Part shown: piece after piece, positions 10,563 through 21,631 of the stretch
How positions within the stretch are numbered: the first letter of the stretch is position 1
Layout of the letters: each line of letters opens with the position of its first letter
Origin: Puccinia triticina
Lineage: Eukaryota > Basidiomycota > Pucciniomycetes > Pucciniales > Pucciniaceae
Direction of reading: 5' to 3'
Assembly (NCBI RefSeq): GCF_026914185.1
Contig: NC_070568.1
Span: forward strand, 5,414,001-5,478,000
DNA: 64,000 nucleotides
Notes under the pieces: generated by a model
Told to the model about the DNA's origin: nothing
What the model saw: the letters and a program-made list of their open reading frames with translations, nothing else
Databases searched by the model: none
Program-made: the position numbers and the translations under genes

Positions 10563-12311
10563 ATGTCCGACAGCTCTGAAATGGCTCCCATGACTCCTAT
10601 TCGAAATTCTCCTAAATTTACACCTTCGCCACCTTTGGCATCAGCTCTTCCAATACCATCAACCTCTCATCAAGCTTCATTTTTTGCGATCGGTAGTCCT
10701 TCACCAATCGATCATAATTCACCTTTGTTTTTGGCCTTCTCGCCTCGACATATTCCTTCGGTCTCACCTCAATCGGGCGGTCATCCGCCTCAACAAGGAC
10801 CTTCTCAATCTGGCGGTCACGCCGGACAGCAGAACCTTGGTATTCCAGGGCACACCAAGGACGACATCTCATCTTTACTCTCCAACCTCCGAGTCGATAA
10901 CTCGACCCAGTCATCCCTGATTCAGGCGCAGGCGGCATCGATCGCTCTTTTGACCGCGCAGGCCCGTCAAGACAAGAAATCTATCAGTTTGTTACAAGAA
11001 GAAACCAAGAATATCAAAGATGTTTTTCATGGCGAACTTTTGAAGACTCAATTGGATCATCAACAATCGATTTCCCATCTTCGCGGTCTATTGGAGGGGT
11101 CGAACTCTGCGTTGGGAGGTCGTGTTGGTCGTTTAGAGGTGTTGAACACTCAATCAATGACGGAGAGGCCCAAGATTTTTATTGAGCCCCCTCACCAACC
11201 TCACATCTTCTTTACCGGCTCTCCGCGTGAGACTAATAATTTTTGTTTCACGATGAGGAACACTTTTGATCGGATCGGCGAGCAGTTCAACTCGGAAAAA
11301 CAGAAGATCATGTGGATTTTGGTTTATTTTTGTTCAGGATCGGGACGTATGGATGGCGAAGTTCCGGCTTACACATGGTTCCGTGGTCTTCTTTCAAGCA
11401 ATGCGGAGGCGCTTCATTTGCCACCTCTTCGAGCATCTGCGGGAATGAACTATGTTTTAGCTGAGCTTCGTGATGTGGAATCTTTCATTAACGCAATTGA
11501 ACATACGTTTGCTAATCACCATGAGTATGAAGAAGCGGAAGCGGCTTTCTACGCGGCACGGCAGGGTAACAAGACCATCGAGGAGTTTAACATTCTATTC
11601 AAATCTCTTCTTCGGCCGTTGGAGTTAGACAAACGCTCCAAGTGTAAGGCTTACAATAAGGCAATTGACCCGAATCTGGTCAAGTTGGCGTTGATCCGGG
11701 GCCCTTGGACTGATGTTATTGATCTGGACGCAAAACAAGAGATAGCGGTTTTGGTTTCGCATAATGTTGCGGGGGTCAGCAAAATTCTCAACCCAAAGTC
11801 TTCCCAGCCACGTCCGAGTCACCCACCTCAACAACGTCCACCGGCTCATCAACCTCCGGCAAAGTTGCCCGACGAAGATGCAATGGAAGTCGATGAAATG
11901 TCGGCGGCTATTCGGGAGTCTGGTTTTACTTATCCAGAATTTCGCCAAGGTTGTGTTGATCGCAACATATGTATTCGCTGTGGCGGGACTTTTGATGACG
12001 CTCATTATCAGGCTCAAGGTTGTACGATGGGGAGGGATATGAAGATGGACTTATCGGATATGTTAGAGTTATGGAAGGAATGGGGTGGTTCGGTTCGTCG
12101 AAAGAAGGGCAAGCGTAGTGATTCGAAGTGGGCGCCTGAAAATTTGTCCTCTCGAGCTGCCGCGTTGGCCCGTCCGAAATCAAATCCTCGACCAGTTTTG
12201 AGTCGATCTAATTCTCCTGCGGAACGTCCGGACAAGGGGAAGAAGCGTCAATCCGTCGCGGAGGTGGACAGTTTACCGTTCAAACGACGGGACACTCTTT
12301 CTCACGATTAA
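10563..12311 (+). pseudogene. gag of chromovirus B
   Basis: I start at ATG 10563 (MSDSSEMAP), about 58 bp after the LTR. The upstream in-frame ATG at 10476 lies inside the LTR and is unlikely to be used. Order: Pro/Ser/Gln-rich N-terminus, a predicted coiled-coil stretch around residues 130-210 (many Q/L heptad positions), the capsid region (NTFDRIGEQFN, EEFNILF, LVKLALIRGPW), a proline-rich linker with DAMEVDE, and a zinc knuckle CIRCGG..H..C. Then comes a basic KKGKRSD segment. The frame ends with TAA at 12309-12311, where copy A runs on into protease, so the stop is probably a mutation. Homologous sequence resumes downstream in another frame. Confidence 0.9.
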
Positions 12312-12394
12312 TCGGCTTCTGCTGATCCATCCTTGGCGGCGGACATGGTCCATATGACGGACATGTCGGCGGGAGAAGTTTTTTCAATGCCTGT

Positions 12395-12913
12395 ATGTCG
12401 GAAAAGATGAATTTGGCAGACTGTAAGCAAGCGCATTTTGTGAAGAGGGTGTCTGTTTCAGACAATCGACCTTTCTTTGACGGAAGATTGCTGATTAATA
12501 ATAAGTACAATGCTGACGCTTGTGTTTTAGTGGACTCGGGCGCATCCGCCTCCTTTATTAACATTGATTTTGCGCAGAAAACCAAAATACAGACGTTCGA
12601 CCTGGACATTCGGGTGCAATGCAAGTCCTTCGACGGATCATTGGCTGCTTCGGGCAAAATAGTTTCTTATGTAAAAGGGAGTGTTCTAATTCCCATTGTT
12701 TGCGGGTCGTTTCTTTGCTCCAATGTCACATTATATTTAACCAAACTAGCTTCTGCCGACATTATTTTAGGTAATTCGTGGCTAAAAGACTCTGGTACTT
12801 TTGTTGGGGGGAGCGACTGTGATGTTGTAATGTATGAAAGTATACAAGAATTAATATTGATCTTTGTAATGAATCAAAAGCGCTTACAGATCAGTTTTTG
12901 GATGTATTTGTGA
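12395..12913 (+). pseudogene. protease region of chromovirus B
   Basis: 172 codons. Contains the retroviral-type aspartic protease signature VDSGASASF with the downstream ILGNSWLKDSG. It aligns with the same region of copy A. It is out of frame with gag (one base lost relative to copy A near 12380) and loses homology at its end (ESIQELIL...), where another frameshift leads to the RT frame starting near 12898. Confidence 0.85.
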
Positions 12914-13608
12914 CAGAATCTCTGGCTCAACTACCCCCTCATAGGGGGGAGTTTGATTGCATGGTTAACCTGAAAAAGGGGGCGGTTCCCCCCTTTGGTA
13001 AGATGTATAACTTGAGCAAATCTGAGAGAGATGAGTTGAAGACTTATGTCGATGGGAACCTCGCCAAAGGTTTAATTAGAGTTTCATCTTCGTCGGCGGC
13101 GGCGCCCATATTTTATGTTAAGGTAGAGGGTAAGGCGAACCAACCGTGTTTCAACTATCGTATTCTCAACAACATGACCGTGCGGGACTAATATCCGCTA
13201 CCAGTAATTGCTCATCTCTTGAACAATTTACAGGGTTGTAAATTTTTATCAAAGATTGACCTCAAGGCGGCATTCAACCTACTTCAAGTGGCGGAAGGTC
13301 ACAAATGGAAAACGGCTTTCCGGACACCTTGGGGTTTGTATGAATATCAGGTCATGCCCTTTGGTTTAGCTAATGCTCCGGCAACTTTCCAGCGGTTTAT
13401 TCAGCATGTGTTACGTGAGTTTTTGGATGTGTGTTGTTTTGTATACATCGATGACATTTTGATTTACTCAAAGACAAAGGAACAGCATATTCTCGATTTG
13501 AATTGCATTTTACAGAAGCTGCGTGAATTTTCCTTGAAGGCTTCACTTCATAAATGCCAGTTTTTCTGTAAGATGGTTACGTTTTTGGGTTTTGACATTA
13601 CTGATTGA
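12898..13608 (+). pseudogene. reverse transcriptase N-terminal half of chromovirus B
   Basis: The first part (12898-13191) begins FVTESL and includes the primer-grip region (ITRLSSS-like, APIFYVK). It stops with TAA at 13189-13191 where copy A has TCA. The second part (about 13192-13608) has LSKIDLKAAFNLL (catalytic Asp present), the TPWGLYEYQVMPFGL motif and YIDDIL with both Asp present. It ends with TGA at 13606-13608 in place of Lys. Frame is kept across both stops and into 13618, so these are point lesions in one pol frame. Confidence 0.9.
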
Positions 13609-13617
13609 GGTTTAAAA

Positions 13618-15846
13618 ATGAATGCTAACAAGCTTACTACAATAGCTGATTGGCCTTTTCCGGCGACGGTCAGGGGTTTGCGAAAATTTTTGGGTTTCAC
13701 CAATTTCTACAGGCGTTTTATACCGCGATTCTCATTGGTAGCCGGTCCTTTGACCACTCTGACTCAAGAGAAGTATTCGGATTCTACACTCCTCAATTCC
13801 TCTGATGCGTTACGTGCTTTTGATAAACTAAAATCTATGTTTATAAAGGAGCCGTTGCTTCTGCATTTTGACTTTGACAAAGATAGGGTCGTCCATGTTG
13901 ATAGCTCGGGTTACGCCATTGCAGCGGTGCTGAGCCAGCCTAATTCTTGTGGCGATTACCTCCCGGTCAGTTATTTTTCCAGGAAACTTTCCGATAGGGA
14001 GCGATTGTGGAAGATATTTGATTTGGAACTGTTGGCGATTGTGTCTGCATGTCAGGAATGGAGGGCGTGGTTGATGGGGACTGAACACCCGGTTGCTATG
14101 TTTTCCGATCACTCCAATCTTTTGTATTTCAGAACTGCTAAGTACTTATCTCCAAAACAAGCGCGGTGGGCTCTCTTTTTGGATAACTTCAATATGCTAA
14201 TATATCATATTGGTGGTTCCAAGAATCCAGCAGACGGGCCGAGCCGACGTGATGATTTTTATGATGGCAGATCCTTGAGCACCGATGCGGACTTGATTGC
14301 AAGGCGAATGGTGGTCTGTGATGCGATGGGAGAGGATTTGAAGCGGTCACCTTTCAGCTCTCATGACCTGTTTTTCCAGTGTCCTACTGCTGACCTTCTG
14401 TCTTATTTTGAAAGGTTTTATACTCCGGAGGAAGTCAAACAGAGAGGGATTTCTTGTGCTGACGATACTTACTGGCATAATTGCAGGGTTTTGGTCCCTG
14501 CTTCGTTGCAGACTAGAATTTTAATTATGTATCACAACTCACCTGCGGTGGGCCATCCGGGTATAGCGAGGACTTTGGGGACCTTGACGCGAACTTTTTT
14601 GTGGCCAGGGGTAAAAGCGGCTGTAATCAAGTACATCAGGAGTTGCGACTCTTGCCAACGCGTGAAAGCGAGGCGTATTGCACCGGAAGGAACACTGTTC
14701 TCGATTGTCGCGGATCGTAAACCCTGGAGTGTAATTGGTATGGACTTGATCGTGAAGCTCCCGTTGTCTTCTGGCTTTGATTCTATCCTGGTAGTGGTGG
14801 ATTTGTTAAGCAAGTTGACCCATTTTATTCCTTGCAGAGAGGCATCTTCTTTGGCAGTTTTGGCTGGCCTTTTTAAGAAGCACATCTTTCGTTTACATGG
14901 GTTGCCCGATAAGATTGTATCGGACAGAGGAAGTACTTTTGTCAGTGACTTCTGGAAATCATTGACGCAATTGTTGGGAATCAAATCAGCTTTGTTGACG
15001 GCTTATCACCCGCAGACAGATGGCCAAACCGAGCGAATGAATCAAGTTGTAGAAGATTACCTTCGGCATTTCTGTTCCTATTACCAGGACAACTGGGATA
15101 GGTGCCTGGACATGGCGGAATTCTCAATAAACAACTCGGATTCGGCGAGTTTGAAGATTTCTCCATTTTTCTTTACTTATGGGTTCCATCCACGTTTTAA
15201 CGTAATTACTGAGAACACCGGACGCAAGGGAGTAGATGATTTTATTGTGGATTTACAGTTGACTCAAGAGACGGCTATGGAATGTCTACGTCAAGCTCGT
15301 ATTAAGCAGGCAATGTATTATAATAAGGGTAGGCGCGATGCTCCAGTTTATCAGCCAGGAGATGAAGTTTTGTTGCTCCGGAAATTTATTCAGTCGCGGC
15401 GGGTTAACTCAAAGTTAGATTATAGGTACATTGGGCCTTTCAAGGTTGTTAAAATGGTCGGTACGAATGCGGTGGAGCTGGATTTGGCTGCAGACTATCC
15501 TAAACTTCATCCCGGTTTTAATGTGTCCTTGCTGAATCGTTACGTCAGTCCAGTTTCAGTAACGGGACGGTTGTCAAATATGGGAATTAAGGACAAATAT
15601 TACACGGACGGACAAGTGGTGGACTGGTCTAAAATTAAGGCGATTCTGGACATGCGCAGTACCGCAAAGGGTAAGACTGACTATCTTATTTCATGGCAGA
15701 ATTCCACACCGGGAGAGGATACGTGGGTTTCCCAAAATCATATCCCGGTGTCAGTTAATGATTTACTCGATAGATTCAAGAAAGCTTGGGATTTGAAGTC
15801 GAGAAAGGGTAAGAATAAAAGTAATACAAAGACTTCGGGAGGGTAG
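13618..15846 (+). pseudogene. RT C-terminus, RNase H, integrase and chromodomain of chromovirus B
   Basis: 742 codons and otherwise intact. Connection/thumb (RGLRKFLGFTNFYRRF), RNase H with HVDSSGYAI (about residue 93) and DLELLAIV, integrase HHCC finger (HNSPAVGHPG, CDSCQR), DDE residues in GMDLIV (about 375), SDRGSTF (about 434) and TERMNQ (about 470), integrase C-terminus (KLDYRYIGPF) and a chromodomain (ILDMRS, DYLISW, EDTWV) with a basic tail. The 5' start is arbitrary, since the frame is continuous with the stop-containing RT part before it. Confidence 0.93.
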
Positions 15847-15862
15847 TAGCCAAGCCTTATTT

Positions 15863-16329
15863 TGTAACAGATGACTTTGATAAATTGTGAGTCATGCGCT
15901 GCTTTGCGCTAATGATGGTAAGCCAGGATTCTTCGATCATGATTGAATCTCCTTGGCAGGATTGCTTCATTATTAATCAATGACGTATTCTTTTCTTCAT
16001 GATGTCATCAGTTCAAATTTTGTTTTGTTGCCTACTCTTTCTTTTGCAATTTGTCTTTCCTTCTTTCTTTCCTCTCTTTCTCTATCGCGATATTCTTTGT
16101 CATAGTTTTCCTCACAATCAAAATTATCAACTATCCTAAAGAAATTCAAATCTTAAGGTTATAACTCCGAAATCGATAAACTCTTTTATATATAAACTTC
16201 ATCAACGTGACTCGGGAGAACTTCACAATCTTATATTTCCTAAAGCTTACTAAACAAGCAATCGGCAAACTATCCTCTTGGATATTTTCATAGCCACATA
16301 GTGAACTGTTTAGTAGGCCAGGCCTCACA
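15863..16329 (+). repeat. 3' LTR of chromovirus B
   Basis: 467 bp, the same length as the 5' LTR, TG...CA. A typical polypurine tract is not directly adjacent: the purine run gggagggtag lies about 20 bp upstream, and the intervening bases (gtagcc..gccttatttt) are conserved in copy A, so plus-strand priming may use that offset run. Confidence 0.93.
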
Positions 16330-16890
16330 AAGGGGCTCTACAGCCTCTTTGACTGGAAGGATTCCCTTCCGGTCGAAGGGGCTCTGCAGCCTCTTCGACT
16401 GGAAGGATTCCCTTCCGGTCGAAGGGGCTCTGCAGCCTCTTCGACTGGAAGGATTCCCTTCCGGTCGAAGGGGCTCTACAGCCTCTTTGACTGGAAGGAT
16501 TCCCTTCCGGTCGAAGGGGCTCTACAGCCTCTTTGACTGGAAGGATTCCCTTCCGGTCGAAGGGGCTCTACAGCCTCTTCGACTGGAAGGACTCCCTACC
16601 AGTCGAAGAAGCTCTGCAGCCTCTTCGACTGGAAGGATTCCCTTCCGGTCGAAGGGGCTATACAGCCCATTTGACTGGAAGGATTCCCTTCCGGTCGAAG
16701 GGGCTATACAGCCTATTTGACTGGAAGGATTCCCTTCCGGTCGAAGGGGCTCTACAGCCTCTTCGACGTATAGCCCCTTTGACCGGAAGGAAATCCTTCC
16801 AGTCGAAGAGGCTGTAGAGCCCCTTCGACCGGAAGGGAATCCCTTCCTGTCAAAAGGGCTGTAAACCCTACCAACTGGAAGGAAGACCTT
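16330..16890 (+). repeat. 46-bp palindromic minisatellite, right part, with inverted tail
   Basis: About nine and a half more units of the array at 9406-10037. At about 16767 the order flips: units then read in reverse complement (gacyggaagg...ccttccagtcgaag...gctgtagagcccc) and degrade by 16890. The array therefore has a head-to-head switch near 16767. Confidence 0.93.
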
Positions 16891-17394
16891 CCAGTAGAAA
16901 AGAATATAAATAGGGCTTCCATTTTCACCAACGGTTTTCCCCCACGCTCCCCCACCTAGGCACTTTAAAGCCACAGGGGAGTGTCAAAGGCAATGGGGGC
17001 TTAGGGTACTGGTTAGCGGGATTCGCGCCAGCCCTACTGAGTTAAAACTCATGGTTTTTTTGGTTTTGATGAGGGGAAACCCTTGAACCAAAGTTCCATG
17101 AGTTACAGGTTTTAGTGAACTTAGATTATTTCACACTGCTTATTATTTCACACATCACAAAACCACTCTCAGACGTGTTTTTCTCTATAAAAGGAGGCCT
17201 TCCTTGCCCCTTCTTGTTTCCTTTTTTCCCCATGTCTGCACTAGTTTATATATTTTACATATAAAGCATTCATCACTTCAAAATATTAGCTTCATAAATT
17301 GTCCCTTTCAAACATTGAACACTTCTAAATTTGCCTTCTTCAAACAATTGCTTCAAATCTCAAAACTCCTACAAGGTTTGATAAGTTAAATAAC
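16891..17394. other. non-coding stretch with TATA-like elements
   Basis: No gene seen. Contains tataaatagg (about 16910) and tctataaaagga (about 17184), good candidate TATA boxes in the plus direction, but no convincing open frame follows. The phrase aggggaaaccc-ttga (about 17075) recurs three times at 22285-22395 inside the TA transposon. Confidence 0.3.
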
Positions 17395-17558
17395 TTAGAC
17401 TAAAAATCTTCAGAAGATTGCGCCACACTTAAATTCTAGTTTACTCCCAAAGCTTATTACAGGAGGGCAGCCTTTCAAGCACCCTTGTAGCGTGTCATTT
17501 TGTGATACATTACATTTCCCCTCCAAGCTCTACTTACCCTTTGCGTGAGAGTTCCACA
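17395..17558 (-). repeat. 3' end repeat of the DIRS-like element
   Basis: The 164-bp partner of 7702-7867 in opposite orientation. It lies about 250 bp downstream of the RNase H frame and probably marks the element's 3' terminus or a terminal repeat. Confidence 0.7.
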
Positions 17559-17805
17559 CCGTCAGGTGTTATCCGTAGGCCCTTGTGGTCCCTGCCCTTA
17601 AGGTAGGTTTTCACTAGGGCCGGTGTTTGGGTCTCGGTGGAGAGCCTCACCTGTAACCAAATAGGTTACTAAGTCACTTGTAAAAAGAACATGGTCGCGG
17701 GTGAGAAACCAGACGCCGAGGACTAGTGATGGGTGAGTTTTCTCCTCCTGGAGCAGAGAGAAACAGGTGCCGCCGGCATGGCAGCGGAGAAGATGGGAGC
17801 TAGCG

Positions 17806-18351
17806 CTACACCTGAAACTCAGGGAGAAGCCTGAGCCTACGCGAGCCCCCCATCTTGCCCCGCGACAAGCGGTCAGCAGTGTTCTCCTTTGAGACCACGC
17901 GTTTTGGGGTCACATCTAATTCTACTTGTACTACGAGGGCCTGAATAACCTTCCATTCCTCATTTACGTGGGTATCCCGTGACTTGCGCAACACTAAAAC
18001 GCTTTCGGTTGTGGTATTGTCCATCCAGACGACGAAGTTTGTCCCCTTCACGACCCAGCTGAGCTCTTGTAACATGAGAATGCCAATCCGGATCGCAACC
18101 GTCTCCGCCCAGGCGATAGTTCTCTTTAGATTAGGCCCTTCCCAGTCCTCTTTGAAACGAAGTTGGGACCAACGGTTCCCAATAAGAACACCGATGCCAA
18201 AACTGGTGGAGGGGTCACCCACCCAGTTGATTTTGACTTCTTCTGGAGTCGGCACCAGTCTTGAGCTTGAAAAGGAGTTTAGCGTTGCTAACCAAAAATT
18301 CAGGTCCGTTGCCACATCCTTAGGCACCTCCCTTGTGGCCCACAACTGCAA
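17806..18351 (-). pseudogene. RNase H domain of the DIRS-like element
   Basis: 181 codons. RNase H features are Asp in GDPSTSFGIG (D, then G.G), Glu in IAWAETVAI, Asp in VVWMDNTT and a final RVVSKENTADRLSRG with Asp in the position of the fourth acidic residue. The role is degradation of the RNA strand after reverse transcription. The frame opens just after a possible splice acceptor (cactcttag). The 5' link to RT runs through about 750 bp (18367-19120) with no continuous frame, which may be an intron, another insertion or decay. Confidence 0.7.
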
Positions 18352-18366
18352 GAATTCAAACGACTA

Positions 18367-19140
18367 AGAGTGTATTGCCATTAGGGTCATGTTATGATAC
18401 AAGTTTTTTATAGAGAGAAAAGAAACAAGAAGCTCAGGTCGTACCTAAGAGCTGGAGCGCGATTTGAATAAGCAGCAAGAGATGTACGAGACAAGTAAAA
18501 CCGTCGAGGAATTGAAGAGATAAAATAAGAAGAGACAAGCGGAGAAAGAGGAAAAAGAAAAGGGGTGTGAGAATAATCAGATGATTGGCACGAAGTCGTT
18601 GATGTACTGAAGTGGATGCAGGTGCTAGGCTGATGAGTACTTTGGGTCTGGAGAAGGTTGTGTTGGTCGATTTGTGAAAGCTAAGAGTGGCTATGATTGG
18701 AAAAGATGCGACAAGGAAAGACAGCACAGAAAGTGAGCTTTAGAGTCTCCTTTTAAGGAGGAAGCAAAAATTCTCTTACGAATAAGGTAGTACCACTTGG
18801 CGTCGCTATGCACTGACCCTTTTGGGGTTCAGGTTGTTTGCGGTAGGCAGGTCTTGAACGGACTGGTTGTAAGGCTTTGGCAACTGGGCATCGTCTGTGA
18901 CGGTAGTTGCTGTTTGAATTGTTGAGAAGGGTCTGGTTAGTTGCTAGACCCTGGCTGCTTCAGTCTTAGACTGGAATGTATGTGAAGAAGGCTTACCTGT
19001 TCCATCAGGGACCAACTGGTTAAGCCCGTTGATGCTTTGATGGATGAGACCGGGTTGCTGGGTTACCGGTGGCTGAGGCGGTGGCTGAGGGAACTGAGTT
19101 GCAAGCCTGTTGGAGGAGTCCAGTTGTGTTGGTTTGACCT
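18367..19140. other. gap between RT and RNase H of the DIRS-like element
   Basis: No open frame on the minus strand. It contains a possible donor (ACAGgtaagcct, minus strand, near 18990), pyrimidine-rich stretches and a possible TATA (tctataaaaaac, minus strand, near 18410). It could be an intron or a foreign insertion; neither can be decided from the sequence alone. Confidence 0.3.
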
Positions 19141-19178
19141 TCAAGCTTTCACGTGAAGTTTCACAACAACCTCTTCCA

Positions 19179-19391
19179 CTAGTTCATCCAGCGGTACAGG
19201 CTCCTTAGGTAGCACCACAGTTGGGGGAGTACAGAGACATGATTCAGCCGACCCGCCAGTACTTTGACGTTGTTATATCTGAATATGGCTTTTGGGACCA
19301 GGAACAGTTCTATCTGTGTGATTTGCTCCGCGAGTTTGGCCGCTGGTAATTGTACTGTGCTGTCCACACCGTTCCAAAAAAAACCAATGTA
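19179..19391 (-). pseudogene. RT C-terminal fragment of the DIRS-like element
   Basis: This reads IGFFWNG at the break, then a conserved RT thumb/linker pattern (TVQLPAAKL, AGRLNHVSVLPQLW, LRSLYRWM). It continues the RT at 22597-23378 exactly across the TA duplicated by the 3.2-kb transposon: the codons on both sides rejoin in frame if the insert and one TA are removed. Confidence 0.8.
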
Positions 19392-19558
19392 CAGTGGGTC
19401 ATCTAATGTTTTTGGCACCACATTTTTGAATGCAGAAGCTCAGGCCACAGCCTTTAAGTCATGATATTGGCTACAGGAGTGGAAAATAAGTTCCTAAGAA
19501 TGATTATGAAATAAAAAAAAGTAAAAATAAAAAAATGAAAAATGTGGAATTTTTTTAA

Positions 19559-19903
19559 TTTCTTGCAAATTTCTCAGAATGTTCATTACTGTTCAAACCA
19601 AGGAGGAAAAAATTGGAGAGAAAAGTATGCCATACAACAAGAATGATAAAAAATGGAAAATTTTGAAACCATTGCCAATGATTTTTATTGGATAAAATAA
19701 ATTGAGTCAAATTAGTGGTGATTTGGGCTACAGTCCCTCAGTTCAAATGAAATTGGTTGATAACCCATCCACCCAAAAAAATCATTGAAAAAAGTTTCAA
19801 AATTTTTCATTTTTTATCATTCTTGTTGTATGCCATACTTTTCTCTCCAATTGTCCCTCCTTGGTTTGAACAGTAATGAACATTCTGAGAAATTTGCAAG
19901 AAA
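19559..19903. repeat. fold-back repeat nested in the TA transposon
   Basis: Arms of about 112 bp (19559-19672 and about 19788-19903) are near-perfect inverted copies, starting TTTCTTGCAAATTTCTCAGA and joined by a loop of about 115 bp. It sits directly inside the left terminal repeat. It is probably a fold-back MITE inserted into, or captured by, the transposon. Confidence 0.8.
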
Positions 19904-21002
19904 CTAGAGGCCAAGGCGGCTACGCCGCTGCAGGGTCTCAAGAGAAATGGTTGTCTTGCTGCACTGGTATACAATTGGAAAAACCACCGGAAAACCAAGA
20001 ATTGCTTCTGGAATCTCCAAAATTGATCAAAAAAAATTCCCCATCTTGTTTGGTTTCTTATGCAAAAAGTGATACAGTTTGCGGCCATTTTCCTAGTAAG
20101 CCCTTTGCACACCCCTTATATTTCATTCTCCGGTGAAACACCATTGCAAATAGTTTATCAGCTCAAATAATATGCAACATTGAAGAATTCCTGAACGTTT
20201 TGGACTATGAGTCTGTGTGGGTGTGTAACAACAAATCTATATATGTTAGCAGTCATTTTACTACTAATCCTGCAGGTTACCCCTTATATCTCATTTTAAT
20301 TTCCCTGTTATAAAATAAATAAAAAATCATAAATTTTTCAATAATTTACAATACTTGAACAATGTGTTTCAGGCTGCATTTGCAAAAGCCAGCCTGTAAC
20401 TGCTGTTTTCAGGGGTATTCATTTATCCCTCAAGGCTACCTCTAGCTAACTATTTTTTTTGATATTTTATGATATGCTACAGTTATGTGTAAATTTAACA
20501 GCCCACCGTTGTAGCACATAATTAACTCATGCCAAGGGCTGTCATGGCCTTGCTTGGCAAGATCACACGCCCACTACAGAGTGTTTTTTTGACCTCAAAT
20601 CTGCTCATGATGATTCATGGGTTTGGCTCAGGAGTTAAGCAGTGCAGCTTTGAAACATGCAGGGAGAAAATTGGCCAAATAGTTCCCAAACTTGGCTGGA
20701 AAAATCAATTTTTTTGTAATTTGGAATGAGCAAAAGGTACATCCAAAAAGAGGGACCATCAAAAATTGATCAAATGGTTAATTAATCAACACTAAAGATC
20801 ACAGAAAATCAATAAAGGACAAGACAAGGATATACCCAAAGGGGAACAATCAACATTTTATTCAGAAAGATATCAATTATTTAGCTGTGATCTTTATCAA
20901 AATTGATTTCTGAAAGTGGATAATGCTTTAGATTCATAAGATAATTTTTGAGATATAGAATCATTTTCAAATTATGATCCTCTATAGGTTGAGAATGCCT
21001 AG
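19904..21002. other. AT-rich interior of the TA transposon
   Basis: No gene or further repeat recognised apart from a GC hairpin (ggcggctacgccgctgc, about 19916) matching one near 8418. Confidence 0.35.
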
Positions 21003-21631
21003 GGACTCAGTGAGAGTGGGTTATATCCACTCAATGACCGGTGTGTGCCGGTCATTGAGTGGGTTGTGTATCCACTCAATGACCGGTGTGTGCCGGTCAT
21101 TGAGCGGGCTGAGACCCACTCGATGACTGGCGTGTGCCGGTCATTGAGTGGGTTATGTATCCGCTCGATGACCGGTGTGTACCAGTCATCGAGTGGGTTG
21201 TGTATCCACTCGATGACCGGTGTGTGCCGGTCATTGAGCGGGCTGAGAGCCACTCAATGACTGGTGTGTGCCGGTCATCAAGTGGGTTATGTATCCACTC
21301 GATGACCGGTGTGTGCCAGTCATCAAGTGGGTTATGTATCCGCTCAATGACCGGTGTGTGCCAGTCATCGAGTGGGTTGTGTATCCACTCGATGACCGGT
21401 GTGTGCCGGTCATTGAGCGGGCTGAGACCCACTCGATGACTGGCGTGTGCCGGTCATCGAGTGGGTTATGTATCCGCTTGATGACCGGTGTGTGCTGGTC
21501 ATCGAGTGGGTCGTGTATCCACTCGATGACCGGTGTGTGCCGGTCATCGAGCGGGCTGAGACCCACTCGATGACTGGCACACACCGGTCATCGAGTGGGT
21601 TATGTATCCACCCGGTGACCGGTGTGTGCGG
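21003..21631 (+). repeat. 44-45-bp palindromic minisatellite inside the TA transposon
   Basis: About 14 units. Each has hairpin arms CACTCGATGACCGG and CCGGTCATCGAGTG with a loop of tgtgtg, then a spacer (ggttatgtatc or ggctgagac). Units vary mainly by C/T and G/A changes (cactcgatg/cactcaatg), again at CpG. Open frames through it on both strands are artefacts of the 45-bp period. Confidence 0.95.

Larger units (their letters stand above)
10038..16329 (+). mobile_element. Ty3/Gypsy chromovirus copy B, complete with LTRs and TSD
   Basis: 6292 bp bounded by two 467-bp LTRs that begin TGTAAC and end CTCACA. The 5 bases AAGGG occur directly outside both ends (10033-10037, 16330-16334), a target-site duplication inside the minisatellite. 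The interior has gag, protease, RT, RNase H, integrase and chromodomain, in the order of copy A. It is defective: gag ends early, there are frameshifts near 12380 and between about 12846 and 12900, and stops at 13189 (TAA) and 13606 (TGA). The LTRs differ at about 11 positions, most of them CpG to TpG or CpA. Confidence 0.97.

Noticed and set aside
21003..21631. CRISPR-like look of regularly spaced palindromic repeats
   Set aside because: There are no unique spacers of constant length; the units are simple head-to-tail tandem repeats in a eukaryotic genome.
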